A program made the position numbers and the translations under genes. This document shows, piece after piece, positions 1 through 7,666 of a stretch of 64,000 nucleotides of DNA. This stretch comes from Streptomyces caelestis (lineage in GTDB: Bacteria; Actinomycetota; Actinomycetes; Streptomycetales; Streptomycetaceae): assembly GCF_014205255.1 (NCBI RefSeq), contig NZ_JACHNE010000001.1, positions 5,084,001 to 5,148,000 on the forward strand, read 5' to 3'. The notes below the pieces were generated by a model. The model did no database searches and was not told the origin of the DNA. It saw only the letters and a list, made by a program, of their open reading frames with translations. Numbering within the stretch: position 1 is the first letter of the stretch; every line of letters starts with the position of its first letter.

Positions 1-301
1 CGATCAGCGCGCAGACCAGCAGGAAGCGGCGCAGGCCCGCGAGCGCGGCGAGGAAGCCGAGGACCAGCAGCGGCACCGTGTTCGCGGCCAGATGGCCGAA
101 GCCGAAGTGGATGAAGGCCGACGGGACGACGTCGACCAGCTCGGACGGGGCGCGCGGGGTGACGCCGAAGCCGTCCAGCGCGTGGCCGCTCACCACGTCC
201 GCCACTTCCAGCAGCCACAGCAGCGCGATCCAGGCCAGCATCAGCTTGCCCGCGGTCAGCGCACGGCCGCCGCGTGACCACCCGGCTCCCGCACCCGACA
301 T
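1..301 (-). CDS. Rhomboid family intramembrane serine protease (partial, C-terminus beyond the left edge)
   Basis: Reading leftward from an ATG at 301 gives 100 codons that run off the window. The peptide has a basic N-terminus, a first membrane helix (AWIALLWLLEVADVVSG) and then the typical rhomboid stretch F-x-H-FGFGHLAANTVPLLVLG, followed by a second helix. In rhomboids this HLxxN element after the first helix supplies part of the oxyanion site, while the catalytic GxSG and second His lie further on and are outside the window. It is divergent from the ubiX-like gene, with about 90 bases between them. Rhomboids cleave membrane-protein substrates inside the bilayer; the substrate here cannot be inferred. 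Confidence 0.85.
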   Translation of the reverse strand, partial: MSGAGAGWSRGGRALTAGKLMLAWIALLWLLEVADVVSGHALDGFGVTPRAPSELVDVVPSAFIHFGFGHLAANTVPLLVLGFLAALAGLRRFLLVCALI

Positions 302-392
302 GGCGACCCCCAGTGCTCGCTCGTCCTCTCCGGGGAACGCCCGGCCCCCCTTGGCCGGTTCCCACCCTGCGACGCCGGATAGGCTCGGTGTT

Positions 393-1079
393 GTGAACCC
401 AGTCAAGCCAGGCGAGACACCGCGTACGCCTTGGATCGTAGGGGTGTCCGGCGCCTCCGGCACCCCGTATGCCGCTGCCGTGCTGCGGGCCCTCCTCGCC
501 GCCGGCGAGAGCGTCGACCTCGTGGTGTCCCGCGCCTCCCGGCTCACCCTGCTCGACGAGACCGGGATCTCCTTCCGGGACGCCCACTGGCAGGACGACC
601 TGCGGGAATGGCTGTCCCGGGGCGCCGACGGCAAGCCCGGCACGTTCTCCGTGGACATCGACGCCGTACGGCACTGGAGCGCCGGCGACCTGGCCGCCGG
701 GCCCTCCTCGGGGTCGTACCCCACCCAGGGCATGCTGATCGTGCCGGCCTCGACCGCGAGCGTGGCCGGGGTCGCGCTCGGGCTGTCGAAGGACCTGTTG
801 CAGCGGGCGGCGAGCGTGACCCTGAAGGAGAGCCGCCCCCTGGTCGTGGCCGTACGCGAGACCCCGCTGAACGGCCAGACCCTGCGGCACCTGGTCACCC
901 TCGACGACGCGGGCGCGGTCGTCGTACCCGCCTCGCCCGCCTTCTACGCGGGCGCGACGCACATCCAGGACCTGGTGGACTTCGTCGCCGGACGCGTACT
1001 CGACGCGGCGGGCGTGCCGCACGGGCTCTACCGCCGTTGGCAAGGTGAGCTCGGCGGCGGATCACACCGCGCCGGCTGA
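393..1079 (+). CDS. ubiX: UbiX-family flavin prenyltransferase
   Basis: This 228-residue protein matches the UbiX/Pad1 flavoprotein family. It has an N-terminal VGVSGASGTPYAAAVLRAL nucleotide-fold motif, a central SGSYPTQGMLIVPAS segment and the C-terminal FYAGATHIQDLVDFVAGRVLD motif. UbiX proteins attach a dimethylallyl group to FMN to make the prenylated flavin used by UbiD decarboxylases. I chose the GTG at 393 because the homologous region starts about 17 residues later; a longer reading frame upstream is proline-rich and overlaps the divergent rhomboid gene. Its nearness to mqnE suggests it serves the decarboxylation step of menaquinone synthesis by the futalosine route, which is an inference from neighbourhood. 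Confidence 0.9.
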   Translation: MNPVKPGETPRTPWIVGVSGASGTPYAAAVLRALLAAGESVDLVVSRASRLTLLDETGISFRDAHWQDDLREWLSRGADGKPGTFSVDIDAVRHWSAGDLAAGPSSGSYPTQGMLIVPASTASVAGVALGLSKDLLQRAASVTLKESRPLVVAVRETPLNGQTLRHLVTLDDAGAVVVPASPAFYAGATHIQDLVDFVAGRVLDAAGVPHGLYRRWQGELGGGSHRAG

Positions 1080-1159
1080 GCCACACCCCTGCACGGCATC
1101 TGGTACGTCATCACAACCACAGACTTTTCGGACAACTTCAGCGGAAGGCTTCGATCGCA

Positions 1160-1615
1160 ATGGACGCGGTGGACAGGCAGCTCATCCAGGCCCTGAGGGA
1201 GAACGGCCGGGCCTCCTACGCGGAGCTGGGACGCCTCGTCGGACTGTCGGGACCCAGCGTCACCGACCGGATCAACCGGCTGGAGGCGGCCGGTGTCATC
1301 ACCGGCTACCGGGCCACCGTCGACGCCGCCTCGCTCGGCCTCGGCGTCACCGCCCTGATCGGCATCTCGCTCTCCGACGCCACCGACCACGAGGACGTGG
1401 CGCAGCGGCTGCGGGACCTCTCGGAGATCGAGGACTGCTGGTTCATCGCGGGCGACGACTCGTACATGCTCAAGGTGCGGGCGGAGAACGTGGACGGCCT
1501 GGAGAAGATCATCCGGCGGCTCAGCGGCACGAAGGGCGTGTCCCGGACGCGTACGACCATCGTGCTGTCCACCAAGTGGGAGAACCGGGTCGGGGAGTTG
1601 CCGGAAGAGGCGTAG
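1160..1615 (+). CDS. Lrp/AsnC family transcriptional regulator
   Basis: The 151-residue product starts MDAVDRQLIQALRENGRASYAELGRLVGLSGPSVTDRI in frame, a classical AsnC-type helix-turn-helix (about residues 2-50). A RAM ligand-binding domain follows (about 65-145, with the SYMLKVRAENVDGLEKII strand-helix). Such regulators usually sense an amino acid and form octamers. It lies in the same direction between ubiX and mqnE, so it may be cotranscribed with them or control them; the target cannot be told from sequence. Confidence 0.92.
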   Translation: MDAVDRQLIQALRENGRASYAELGRLVGLSGPSVTDRINRLEAAGVITGYRATVDAASLGLGVTALIGISLSDATDHEDVAQRLRDLSEIEDCWFIAGDDSYMLKVRAENVDGLEKIIRRLSGTKGVSRTRTTIVLSTKWENRVGELPEEA

Positions 1616-1625
1616 GCGCGTAGCG

Positions 1626-1666
1626 CCGTATGGGGGTCCCCCCGCCCGGAGGGTGGGGGAGTACGG
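1626..1666. repeat. Short palindromic GGGGGTCCCCCC-type repeat
   Basis: Between the AsnC-like gene and mqnE lies TGGGGGTCCCCCC, a short variable centre and TGGGGGAG, bounded by CCGTA and TACGG as an outer inverted repeat. The same core with a different centre interrupts the kinase pseudogene at 18374. Such elements are, from general knowledge, dispersed in Streptomyces intergenic DNA. Here it is non-coding and could fold into a hairpin upstream of mqnE. Confidence 0.6.
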
Positions 1667-1696
1667 TTGGTCGGGCTGTCTGAGAAAGGTGTGGCA

Positions 1697-2860
1697 ATGG
1701 ACGTCGGGCTCAAGCGCGAGCTGGAGGAGAAGGTCCGCTCCGGTGAGCGGCTGACTCGTGAGGACGGCATCGCGCTGTACGAGTCGGACGACCTGGCCTG
1801 GCTCGGCGGCCTCGCCCACGAGGTGCGCACGCGCAAGAACGGCGACGTCGTGCACTTCAACGTCAACCGTCACCTCAACATGACCAACGTGTGCACGGCC
1901 TCCTGCGCGTACTGCTCCTTCCAGCGCAAGCCGGGGGAGAAGGACGCGTACACGATGCGCATCGAGGAGGCCGTCAAGCTCGCGCAGGCGATGGAGAGCG
2001 AGAACCTCACCGAGCTGCACATCGTCAACGGGCTGCACCCGAACCTGCCGTGGCGCTACTACCCGCGCTCGCTGCGGGAGTTGAAGGCCGCGCTGCCGCA
2101 CGTCTCGCTGAAGGCCTTCACGGCGACCGAGATCCACCACTTCGAGACCATCTCCGGGATGAGCGCGTCCGAGATCCTGGACGAGCTGATCGACGCGGGG
2201 CTGGAGTCGTTGACCGGCGGCGGTGCGGAGATCTTCGACTGGGAGGTCCGGCAGCACATCGTGGACCACCGGACCCACTGGGAGGACTGGTCCCGCATCC
2301 ACCGGCTCGCGCACGAGAAGGGTCTGAAGACCCCCTGCACGATGCTGTACGGGCACATCGAGGAGCCTCGGCACCGGGTGGACCATGTGCTGCGGCTGCG
2401 TGAGCTCCAGGACGAGACCGGGGGATTCCAGGTCTTCATCCCGCTGCGCTACCAGCATGACTTCGTCGACCTGAAGGACGGCAAGGTACGCAATCGCCTT
2501 CAGGCCCGGACGCAGATGGCGACGGGGGCCGAGGCGCTGAAGACCTTCGCCGTGTCGCGGTTGCTGTTCGACAACGTGCCGCACGTCAAGGTCTTCTGGG
2601 TCATGCACGGGGTGCAGACCGCGCAGCTGGCGTTGCTGCACGGGGCGGATGACATGGACGGGTCCGTCGTCGAGTACAAGATCACGCATGACGCGGACAA
2701 TTTCGGCACGCCGAACAAGTTGACGCGTGAGGATCTGCTCGACCTGATCCGTGACGCGGGGTTCCGTCCGGTGGAGCGGAACACGCGGTACGAGATCATT
2801 CGGGAGTACGAGGGGCCGGACCCGGAGCGGCGCGAATCGCCGCAGCCGATGCGGGTGTGA
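1697..2860 (+). CDS. mqnE: Aminofutalosine synthase MqnE (radical SAM)
   Basis: This 387-residue radical SAM enzyme carries the cluster-binding motif CTASCAYC (Cys66, Cys70, Cys73) after the strand FNVNRHLNMTNV, and the family block ELHIVNGLHPNLPW. MqnE joins 3-[(1-carboxyvinyl)oxy]benzoate to S-adenosylmethionine and forms aminofutalosine, the second committed step of the futalosine pathway to menaquinone. The ATG at 1697 follows a GAGAAAGG ribosome site; an upstream in-frame start at 1667 would overlap the palindromic repeat. The pathway's first enzyme, mqnA, is at 17262 in this window, so the two genes are separated by about 14 kb. Confidence 0.96.
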   Translation: MDVGLKRELEEKVRSGERLTREDGIALYESDDLAWLGGLAHEVRTRKNGDVVHFNVNRHLNMTNVCTASCAYCSFQRKPGEKDAYTMRIEEAVKLAQAMESENLTELHIVNGLHPNLPWRYYPRSLRELKAALPHVSLKAFTATEIHHFETISGMSASEILDELIDAGLESLTGGGAEIFDWEVRQHIVDHRTHWEDWSRIHRLAHEKGLKTPCTMLYGHIEEPRHRVDHVLRLRELQDETGGFQVFIPLRYQHDFVDLKDGKVRNRLQARTQMATGAEALKTFAVSRLLFDNVPHVKVFWVMHGVQTAQLALLHGADDMDGSVVEYKITHDADNFGTPNKLTREDLLDLIRDAGFRPVERNTRYEIIREYEGPDPERRESPQPMRV

Positions 2861-2884
2861 CCCTGCGCTGGGTACCCGGCGGGC

Positions 2885-3535
2885 ATGGTTGCCATCAAGG
2901 CGCCTGAGGACGCCTACACCGCTGAACCGTTCGTTCCGGATCGCGGCGGGTTGGCCGCTCTGCGGCGGGCCGCTGCCGAGTGCCGGGGGTGCCCGTTGCA
3001 CCGGGACGCCACCCAGACCGTGTTCGGGGCCGGAGACAAGGACGCCCGCGTCATGCTCGTCGGGGAGCAGCCCGGGGACCAGGAGGACCGGCAGGGGAAG
3101 CCGTTCGTCGGGCCCGCCGGGCGGCTTCTGGACCGGGCGCTGGAGGAGGCGGGCATCGATCCCTCCGAGACCTACGTCACCAACGCGGTCAAGCACTTCA
3201 AGTTCACCCAGGCCGAGCCGCGCAAACGCCGGATCCACAAGGCTCCCACGCTGCGTGAGATGACCGCGTGCGGGCCCTGGCTGGCCGCGGAGCTCGCGGT
3301 CGTGGAGCCGGAGCTGATCGTCGTCCTGGGGGCCACCGCCGGGAAGGCGCTGCTCGGGTCCTCCTTCCGGGTCACGCAGGTGCGGGGCACGGTGCTGGAG
3401 GAGGAGATCCACGGCCGGCCGGAACGGCTGGTGCCGACGGTGCACCCGTCGTCGGTGCTGCGGGCGGACGACCGGGAGGCGGCGTACCGGGGGCTGCTGT
3501 CGGACCTCAAGGTGGCGGCGCAGGTGCTGGCGTAA
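2885..3535 (+). CDS. udgX: UdgX-type uracil-DNA binding protein / glycosylase
   Basis: The 216-residue protein has family motif A as GEQPGDQED, motif B as HPSSVL, and near the N-terminus CRGCPLH, where family members bind an iron-sulfur cluster. The insertion KRRIHKAP (His118) is the hallmark of UdgX. Its histidine attacks the abasic sugar and leaves the enzyme covalently fixed to DNA after uracil removal. The gene starts 24 bases after mqnE and is probably in the same transcript, although the functions are unrelated. The length is close to that of known actinobacterial UdgX proteins. Confidence 0.93.
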   Translation: MVAIKAPEDAYTAEPFVPDRGGLAALRRAAAECRGCPLHRDATQTVFGAGDKDARVMLVGEQPGDQEDRQGKPFVGPAGRLLDRALEEAGIDPSETYVTNAVKHFKFTQAEPRKRRIHKAPTLREMTACGPWLAAELAVVEPELIVVLGATAGKALLGSSFRVTQVRGTVLEEEIHGRPERLVPTVHPSSVLRADDREAAYRGLLSDLKVAAQVLA

Positions 3536-3551
3536 TAGCTACAATCGCGCC

Positions 3552-4076
3552 ATGCCCCTTACCTTCACTTTCGATCCTGCCGTCACGCCCGACCTGCGCG
3601 ACGGCATCCTCGACCTGTGGGCCGACGTCTCCAACGCCGGCGGGGCCGTCGGCTTCGTGCCGCCGGTGACGCGGGAGGACATCCGTCCCTCGCTGGTGCA
3701 GCACTTCGCGCTGATGGCGGAGGGGCGGGTCAGGCTGCTCGTCGGGCACGACGAGGAGGGGCGCGTCGCGGCGACCGCGTTCCTCACCGTCAACACGCAC
3801 CACCTGATGACGCACTGGCTGTGGCTGAACACGGTGATGGCGCACCCGCGTCATCAGGGCAAGGGCTACGGGCGCGCTCTGCTGGCCGCCGCCGCGGACG
3901 CGGCCCGTGGCCTCGACGGCATCGAGGCGATCCGCCTCTCCTGCCGGGGTGGTATCGGCCTGGAGCGCTTCTACGAGTCCTGCGGCTACAAGGAGGTCGG
4001 CCGCATCCCCGGCGCGATCCGCGTGGCAACCGGCGACGACCGGGACGACGTCATCATGCTGCTGTCGCTCGCCTGA
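3552..4076 (+). CDS. GNAT family N-acetyltransferase
   Basis: The 174-residue protein has the GNAT core. A strand reads WLNTVMAHPRHQGKGYGRALLAAAADAA, where Q-G-K-G-Y-G is the acetyl-CoA pyrophosphate-binding loop, and a later strand-helix reads LSCRGGIGLERFYESCGYKEVGRI. It follows udgX by 16 bases. The substrate is unknown; members act on amines of small molecules, antibiotics or protein termini. Confidence 0.88.
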   Translation: MPLTFTFDPAVTPDLRDGILDLWADVSNAGGAVGFVPPVTREDIRPSLVQHFALMAEGRVRLLVGHDEEGRVAATAFLTVNTHHLMTHWLWLNTVMAHPRHQGKGYGRALLAAAADAARGLDGIEAIRLSCRGGIGLERFYESCGYKEVGRIPGAIRVATGDDRDDVIMLLSLA

Positions 4077-4180
4077 ACCCCGCCTCGTACCCCCCTGCAA
4101 GATCGGCGGTCCGGCGTGCTTCACTGGACGGTGCCCCTTTGGGTGTGTTCCGGCCGTTCGAAACGGAAGAGTGGATTGAG

Positions 4181-4480
4181 ATGCTCCGCTACACGCTGAT
4201 GCGCCTCGGGATCTTCGTGGGCTGCCTCGTGGTCGTCTGGGGCCTCGTCTACTCCGGTCTCGCCCCGCGCGGCCTCGGTGCCAGCAACGGCCTGTGGGTC
4301 GTCATGCTCGCCCTGCTGCTCTCCGCGCCGATCAGTTTCGTCGTGCTGCGCAAGGAGCGGGACCGGGCGTCCGTGCAGATCGTGCAGCGGGTGGACCGGA
4401 TGAAGGCCAACCTGGAGGCCAGCCGCAACCAGGAGGACGTCGCCGACGAGCCGTCCCGGGCGCAGGGCCAGACCTCGTAG
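4181..4480 (+). CDS. DUF4229-type small membrane protein
   Basis: From the ATG at 4181 the product is 99 residues. It has two hydrophobic helices (about residues 7-25 and 33-53) and then a charged cytoplasmic tail with a coiled-coil character (VQIVQRVDRMKANLEASRNQED). This layout matches the actinobacterial DUF4229 family, whose function is unknown. A GGAAGAG stretch lies before the start. A strong terminator follows 20 bases after the stop. Confidence 0.78.
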   Translation: MLRYTLMRLGIFVGCLVVVWGLVYSGLAPRGLGASNGLWVVMLALLLSAPISFVVLRKERDRASVQIVQRVDRMKANLEASRNQEDVADEPSRAQGQTS

Positions 4481-4500
4481 GGTCCCCGTACAGGCGTACA

Positions 4501-4537
4501 GCGCCCCGTTTCCGAACGTCCTCGGAAACGGGGCGCT
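4501..4537 (+). terminator. Strong intrinsic terminator
   Basis: A perfect 15-bp stem, GCGCCCCGTTTCCGA and its complement, encloses a 6-base loop and is followed by TTTGG. It lies directly after the DUF4229 gene and before the leader peptide of the symporter gene. Confidence 0.9.
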
Positions 4538-4621
4538 TTGGCTTGTGTGGGTGGGGCTGTGTTTCTGCCTGTCAAAGCCATGCTTTGGGGTACTCAAAGC
4601 TCTGGTGTTAAGGTCGATGTC

Positions 4622-4723
4622 ATGAAGTCACCAGTCGCGCCGCTTATGCCCCAGAGCGTTCCGCTCGTGGCGCGCCTGCACGTGGATCTCTGTCGGTGCG
4701 CGTCCGCTACCTGTCGTCCCTGA
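4622..4723 (+). CDS. Putative cysteine/arginine-rich leader peptide upstream of the symporter
   Basis: A 33-codon open frame ends 62 bases before the symporter start. The C-terminal part, RLHVDLCRCASATCRP, matches the look of short actinobacterial leader peptides of the form R-x-H-x-D-L-C-R, which from general knowledge often precede transporters or sulfur genes. The three cysteine codons clustered near the stop suggest translation-coupled sensing of cysteine supply, which is an inference. A second in-frame ATG at 4646 would give 26 residues. Confidence 0.6.
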   Translation: MKSPVAPLMPQSVPLVARLHVDLCRCASATCRP

Positions 4724-4785
4724 CGTAACGCAACCCCCGTCGCCTCCCACGTCAGTCCCTACGCGTCCCCCAACGGAGCCAGTCC

Positions 4786-6087
4786 GTGTCCTCACACACG
4801 AAGTCCTTCAAGGTGCCCTTCTGGGCCCAGATCATCGCCGGTCTCGTCCTGGGTGTGCTGCTCGGCTGGCTCGCCCGCAGCCAGGACCTGTCCTGGCTGG
4901 TCACGTCCCTGGAGAAGGTCGGCGACACGTTCATCGGCCTGCTGAAGCTCGCCGTCGCCCCGCTCGTCTTCTTCGCGATCCTGGTCTCGATCACCAACCT
5001 GCGGAAGGTCAACAACGCGGCCCGCCTGGCCTCGCGCACCCTCCTGTGGTTCATGGTCACGTCGTTGATCGCGGTGAGCATCGGCCTGGTCATCGGTCTG
5101 GTCACCAACCCGGGCGCCGGTACCGGTCTCACCCCCAAGGACGGTGCGAAGCCCGAAGACACCGGGTCCTGGATCGACTTCCTGACCGGCATCGTGCCGA
5201 CCGACGTCATCACGCCGTTCACCCAGCTGAACGTGCTGCAGATCGTGTTCATGGCCGCCGTCGCCGGTGTCGCCGCCCTCCAGCTCGGCGAGAAGGCACA
5301 GCCGATCCTCACCCTGAGCGAGTCGGTCCTCGAACTGCTCCAGAAGGCGCTGTGGTGGGTCATCCGGCTCGCCCCGATCGGCACGGCCGGCCTCATCGGC
5401 CACGCCATCGCCACCTACGGCTGGGACCTGATCGGCAAGTACGCGACGTTCACCGCCGACATCTACGTCGGCTGCCTCATCGTGCTGTTCGGCGTCTACC
5501 CGACGCTGCTCGCGACCGTCGCCAAGGTCAACCCGGTCCAGTTCTTCAAGGGCGCCTGGCCCGCGATCCAGCTGGCGTTCGTCTCCCGCTCGTCCGTGGG
5601 CACGATGCCGCTGACGCAGAAGGTCACCGAGCGGCTCGGCGTGCCGAAGGAGTACGCGTCCTTCGCGGTGCCCTTCGGCGCGACCACGAAGATGGACGGT
5701 TGCGCCGCGATCTACCCGGCCATCGCCGCGATCTTCGTCGCCCAGATCTTCGACCTGCAGCTGGGCATCGGCGACTACCTGCTGATCGCGTTCGTCTCGG
5801 TGGTCGGCTCCGCCGCCACGGCCGGCCTGACCGGCTCGACGGTCATGCTGACCCTCACCCTCTCCACCCTCGGCCTGCCGATGGAGGGTGTGGGCCTGCT
5901 CCTCGCCATCGACCCGATCGTCGACATGATCCGCACCGCGACCAACGTCGCCGGCCAGGCCCTGATCCCCGTCCTGGTCTCCGCCCGCGAGAACATCCTC
6001 GACCGCGCGGCCTTCGCCACGGCCGACGGCTCCTCGCTGGACGAGCCGCGCGACGTCCGGCCCGAGCAGGTCCCCGCCGCGGCCTGA
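4786..6087 (+). CDS. Dicarboxylate/amino acid:cation symporter (DAACS family)
   Basis: The 433-residue membrane protein begins at a GTG and shows the family pattern of about eight membrane helices plus two re-entrant loops. The serine-rich loop FVSRSSVGTMPLTQ and the motif FGATTKMDGCAAIYPAIAAIF correspond to the substrate- and sodium-binding hairpins of GltPh/GltP/DctA carriers, and the C-terminal helix has DPIVDMIRTATNVAGQA. It would import glutamate, aspartate or C4-dicarboxylates with H+ or Na+. A leader peptide precedes it, and a TetR regulator follows 80 bases downstream. Confidence 0.95.
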   Translation: MSSHTKSFKVPFWAQIIAGLVLGVLLGWLARSQDLSWLVTSLEKVGDTFIGLLKLAVAPLVFFAILVSITNLRKVNNAARLASRTLLWFMVTSLIAVSIGLVIGLVTNPGAGTGLTPKDGAKPEDTGSWIDFLTGIVPTDVITPFTQLNVLQIVFMAAVAGVAALQLGEKAQPILTLSESVLELLQKALWWVIRLAPIGTAGLIGHAIATYGWDLIGKYATFTADIYVGCLIVLFGVYPTLLATVAKVNPVQFFKGAWPAIQLAFVSRSSVGTMPLTQKVTERLGVPKEYASFAVPFGATTKMDGCAAIYPAIAAIFVAQIFDLQLGIGDYLLIAFVSVVGSAATAGLTGSTVMLTLTLSTLGLPMEGVGLLLAIDPIVDMIRTATNVAGQALIPVLVSARENILDRAAFATADGSSLDEPRDVRPEQVPAAA

Positions 6088-6167
6088 CGAGCCGACGCCC
6101 CCCCCCGGCCGGCCTTCCTTCGGGTTCCCGTCCGGGGGCCGTCCGGGGGGACCGTACGCTAAGCGGT

Positions 6168-6833
6168 ATGGGTGCCGTGAAGACCAAGCGGATGCCGCGT
6201 GCGGTCCGTGAACAGCAGATGCTGGACGCCGCCGTGCGGATCTTCGGCCAGCGCGGCTACCGGGCCGCCTCCATGGACGAGATAGCCGAACTCGCGGGCG
6301 TGTCCAAGCCGTTGGTCTACCTGTACCTGAACTCGAAGGAAGACCTCTTCACGGCCTGCATCCGCCGCGAGGCCAAGGCGCTCGTCGAGGCGGTGCGGGC
6401 CGGTGTCCGGCCCGATCTGCCCGCCGACCGGCAACTCTGGGAAGGACTCGGGGCGTTCTTCGCGCACACCGCGCGCAACCCGGACGCCTGGGCGGTCCTG
6501 CACCTCCAGGCCCGTACGCACGGCGAGCCCTTCGCCGCCGAAGTCGCCGCGATGCGCGAGGAGATCGTCGCGTTCGTGACCCAGCTGATCCTCGCCGCGG
6601 CGCGCGAGGCTCATCGCGATCCCGAACTGCCCGAACGCGAGGTCGCCGGTCTCGCCGAGGCCTTGGTCGGCGCCGCCGAGTCCCTCGCCGCCTGGGCCAA
6701 CGCCACCCCGGGCGTCACGTCCCGCCAGGCCGCCACTACGATGATGAACTTCGCCTGGGCGGGCCTGGGCGACCTCATGGTGGGGCGGCCCTGGTCACCG
6801 CCGGAGGAGCAGGCGGGCCCTCAGGTGGGATAG
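6168..6833 (+). CDS. TetR/AcrR family transcriptional regulator
   Basis: The 221-residue protein has an N-terminal helix-turn-helix (about residues 14-60: REQQMLDAAVRIFGQRGYRAASMDEIAELAGVSK in part) followed by an all-helical ligand domain. The start at 6168 places the DNA-binding domain close to the N-terminus. Its 3' end overlaps the convergent MaoC-like gene by 13 bases. It is the nearest regulator to the palindromes at 9008-9037 between the fabG-like and thiolase genes, so it may control that fatty acid locus; this is an inference from position. Confidence 0.92.
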   Translation: MGAVKTKRMPRAVREQQMLDAAVRIFGQRGYRAASMDEIAELAGVSKPLVYLYLNSKEDLFTACIRREAKALVEAVRAGVRPDLPADRQLWEGLGAFFAHTARNPDAWAVLHLQARTHGEPFAAEVAAMREEIVAFVTQLILAAAREAHRDPELPEREVAGLAEALVGAAESLAAWANATPGVTSRQAATTMMNFAWAGLGDLMVGRPWSPPEEQAGPQVG

Positions 6834-7666
6834 ACGTCCCCCGTCACGTGGATCCAGTCCTGTCGGCCCCGCAGTTCGAACCGGCCGTCCTCCGCCGCGT
6901 ACGTCACCGTCCCGGGCAGCAGCACCGGCGCCCGGAACTCCGCGCGTACATGGCAGGAGTCCGGCGTGCCATGCGCGGCGAGGCAGCGGGCGATGGTCCA
7001 CATGCCGTGCGCGATGGCCCGGGGGAAGCCGAACAGGCGGGCGGTGAGCGGGTGGAGGTGGATCGGATTGCGGTCCCCGGAGGCGGCCCCGTAGCGCCGC
7101 CCGACGTCCCCGGCGAGCCGCCACTCCGCGACGGCGGGCAGCGGCCCCCGCACCTCCTCGCGGGGAGCCTCGGCGGGCTGCCGCGTGCGGTGCCGGGCCA
7201 GGTACGTGCTGCTCGACTCCCACACCGTGCGCCCCTCGCCGCGCACCTCGGTGACGACCGTCGCCTGCGTGCCGCGCCGGTGCGGGGCCAGTTTCTCGAT
7301 GTGGACGGAGAGTTCGTACGTGCCGGTCGCCGGCATCGGTCCGTGCCGGGTGATCGTGATCGACGTGTGGACGAGTCCCAGCAGCGGCAGCGGAAAGTCC
7401 CGGCCGCTCATCAGCCGCATGGCCAGGGGGAATCCCAGCACGTGCGGATAGGTCGGCGGCAGCGCGTCCTCCCCGGTCGGGAACCCGCAGACCCGCTCGT
7501 ACGCCGCCAGGCGCGCGAGGTCGACGCGCAGGCCGGGCAGGACGAGCCGGGCGCGCGGGAACGGGGCGCCGGGGGCCGGGCGTTTGAAGGGGGACAGCAG
7601 GGCGCCGCGCGCGAGGAGCGGGGCGAGGGAGGGGGACCCGGTGAGGACGAGAGCGGTGTCGGCCAT
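6821..7666 (-). CDS. MaoC/HtdX-like (3R)-hydroxyacyl dehydratase
   Basis: The product has 281 residues from the ATG at 7666. Two hot-dog halves are visible, and the second carries the MaoC motif RRYGAASGDRNPIHLHPLTARLFGFPRAIAHGMW with the catalytic Asp and His (the D-x-x-x-x-H pattern). Such double hot-dog dehydratases hydrate or dehydrate (3R)-hydroxyacyl thioesters. The start overlaps the stop of the preceding fabG-like gene as TGATG, so the two are translationally coupled. The order FabG4-like, HtdX-like, with a divergent FadA2-like thiolase, resembles the mycobacterial Rv0241c-Rv0243 locus. Confidence 0.9.
   Translation of the reverse strand: MADTALVLTGSPSLAPLLARGALLSPFKRPAPGAPFPRARLVLPGLRVDLARLAAYERVCGFPTGEDALPPTYPHVLGFPLAMRLMSGRDFPLPLLGLVHTSITITRHGPMPATGTYELSVHIEKLAPHRRGTQATVVTEVRGEGRTVWESSSTYLARHRTRQPAEAPREEVRGPLPAVAEWRLAGDVGRRYGAASGDRNPIHLHPLTARLFGFPRAIAHGMWTIARCLAAHGTPDSCHVRAEFRAPVLLPGTVTYAAEDGRFELRGRQDWIHVTGDVYPT

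Noticed and set aside
1028..3445. An 805-codon minus-strand frame opposite ubiX end, mqnE and udgX
   Set aside because: It mirrors the high-GC codons of the real plus-strand genes and shows no recognisable motif.
4538..4723. A 61-codon start for the leader peptide at 4538
   Set aside because: The extra 28 codons overlap the foot of the terminator and the likely promoter; only the C-terminal part resembles known leaders.
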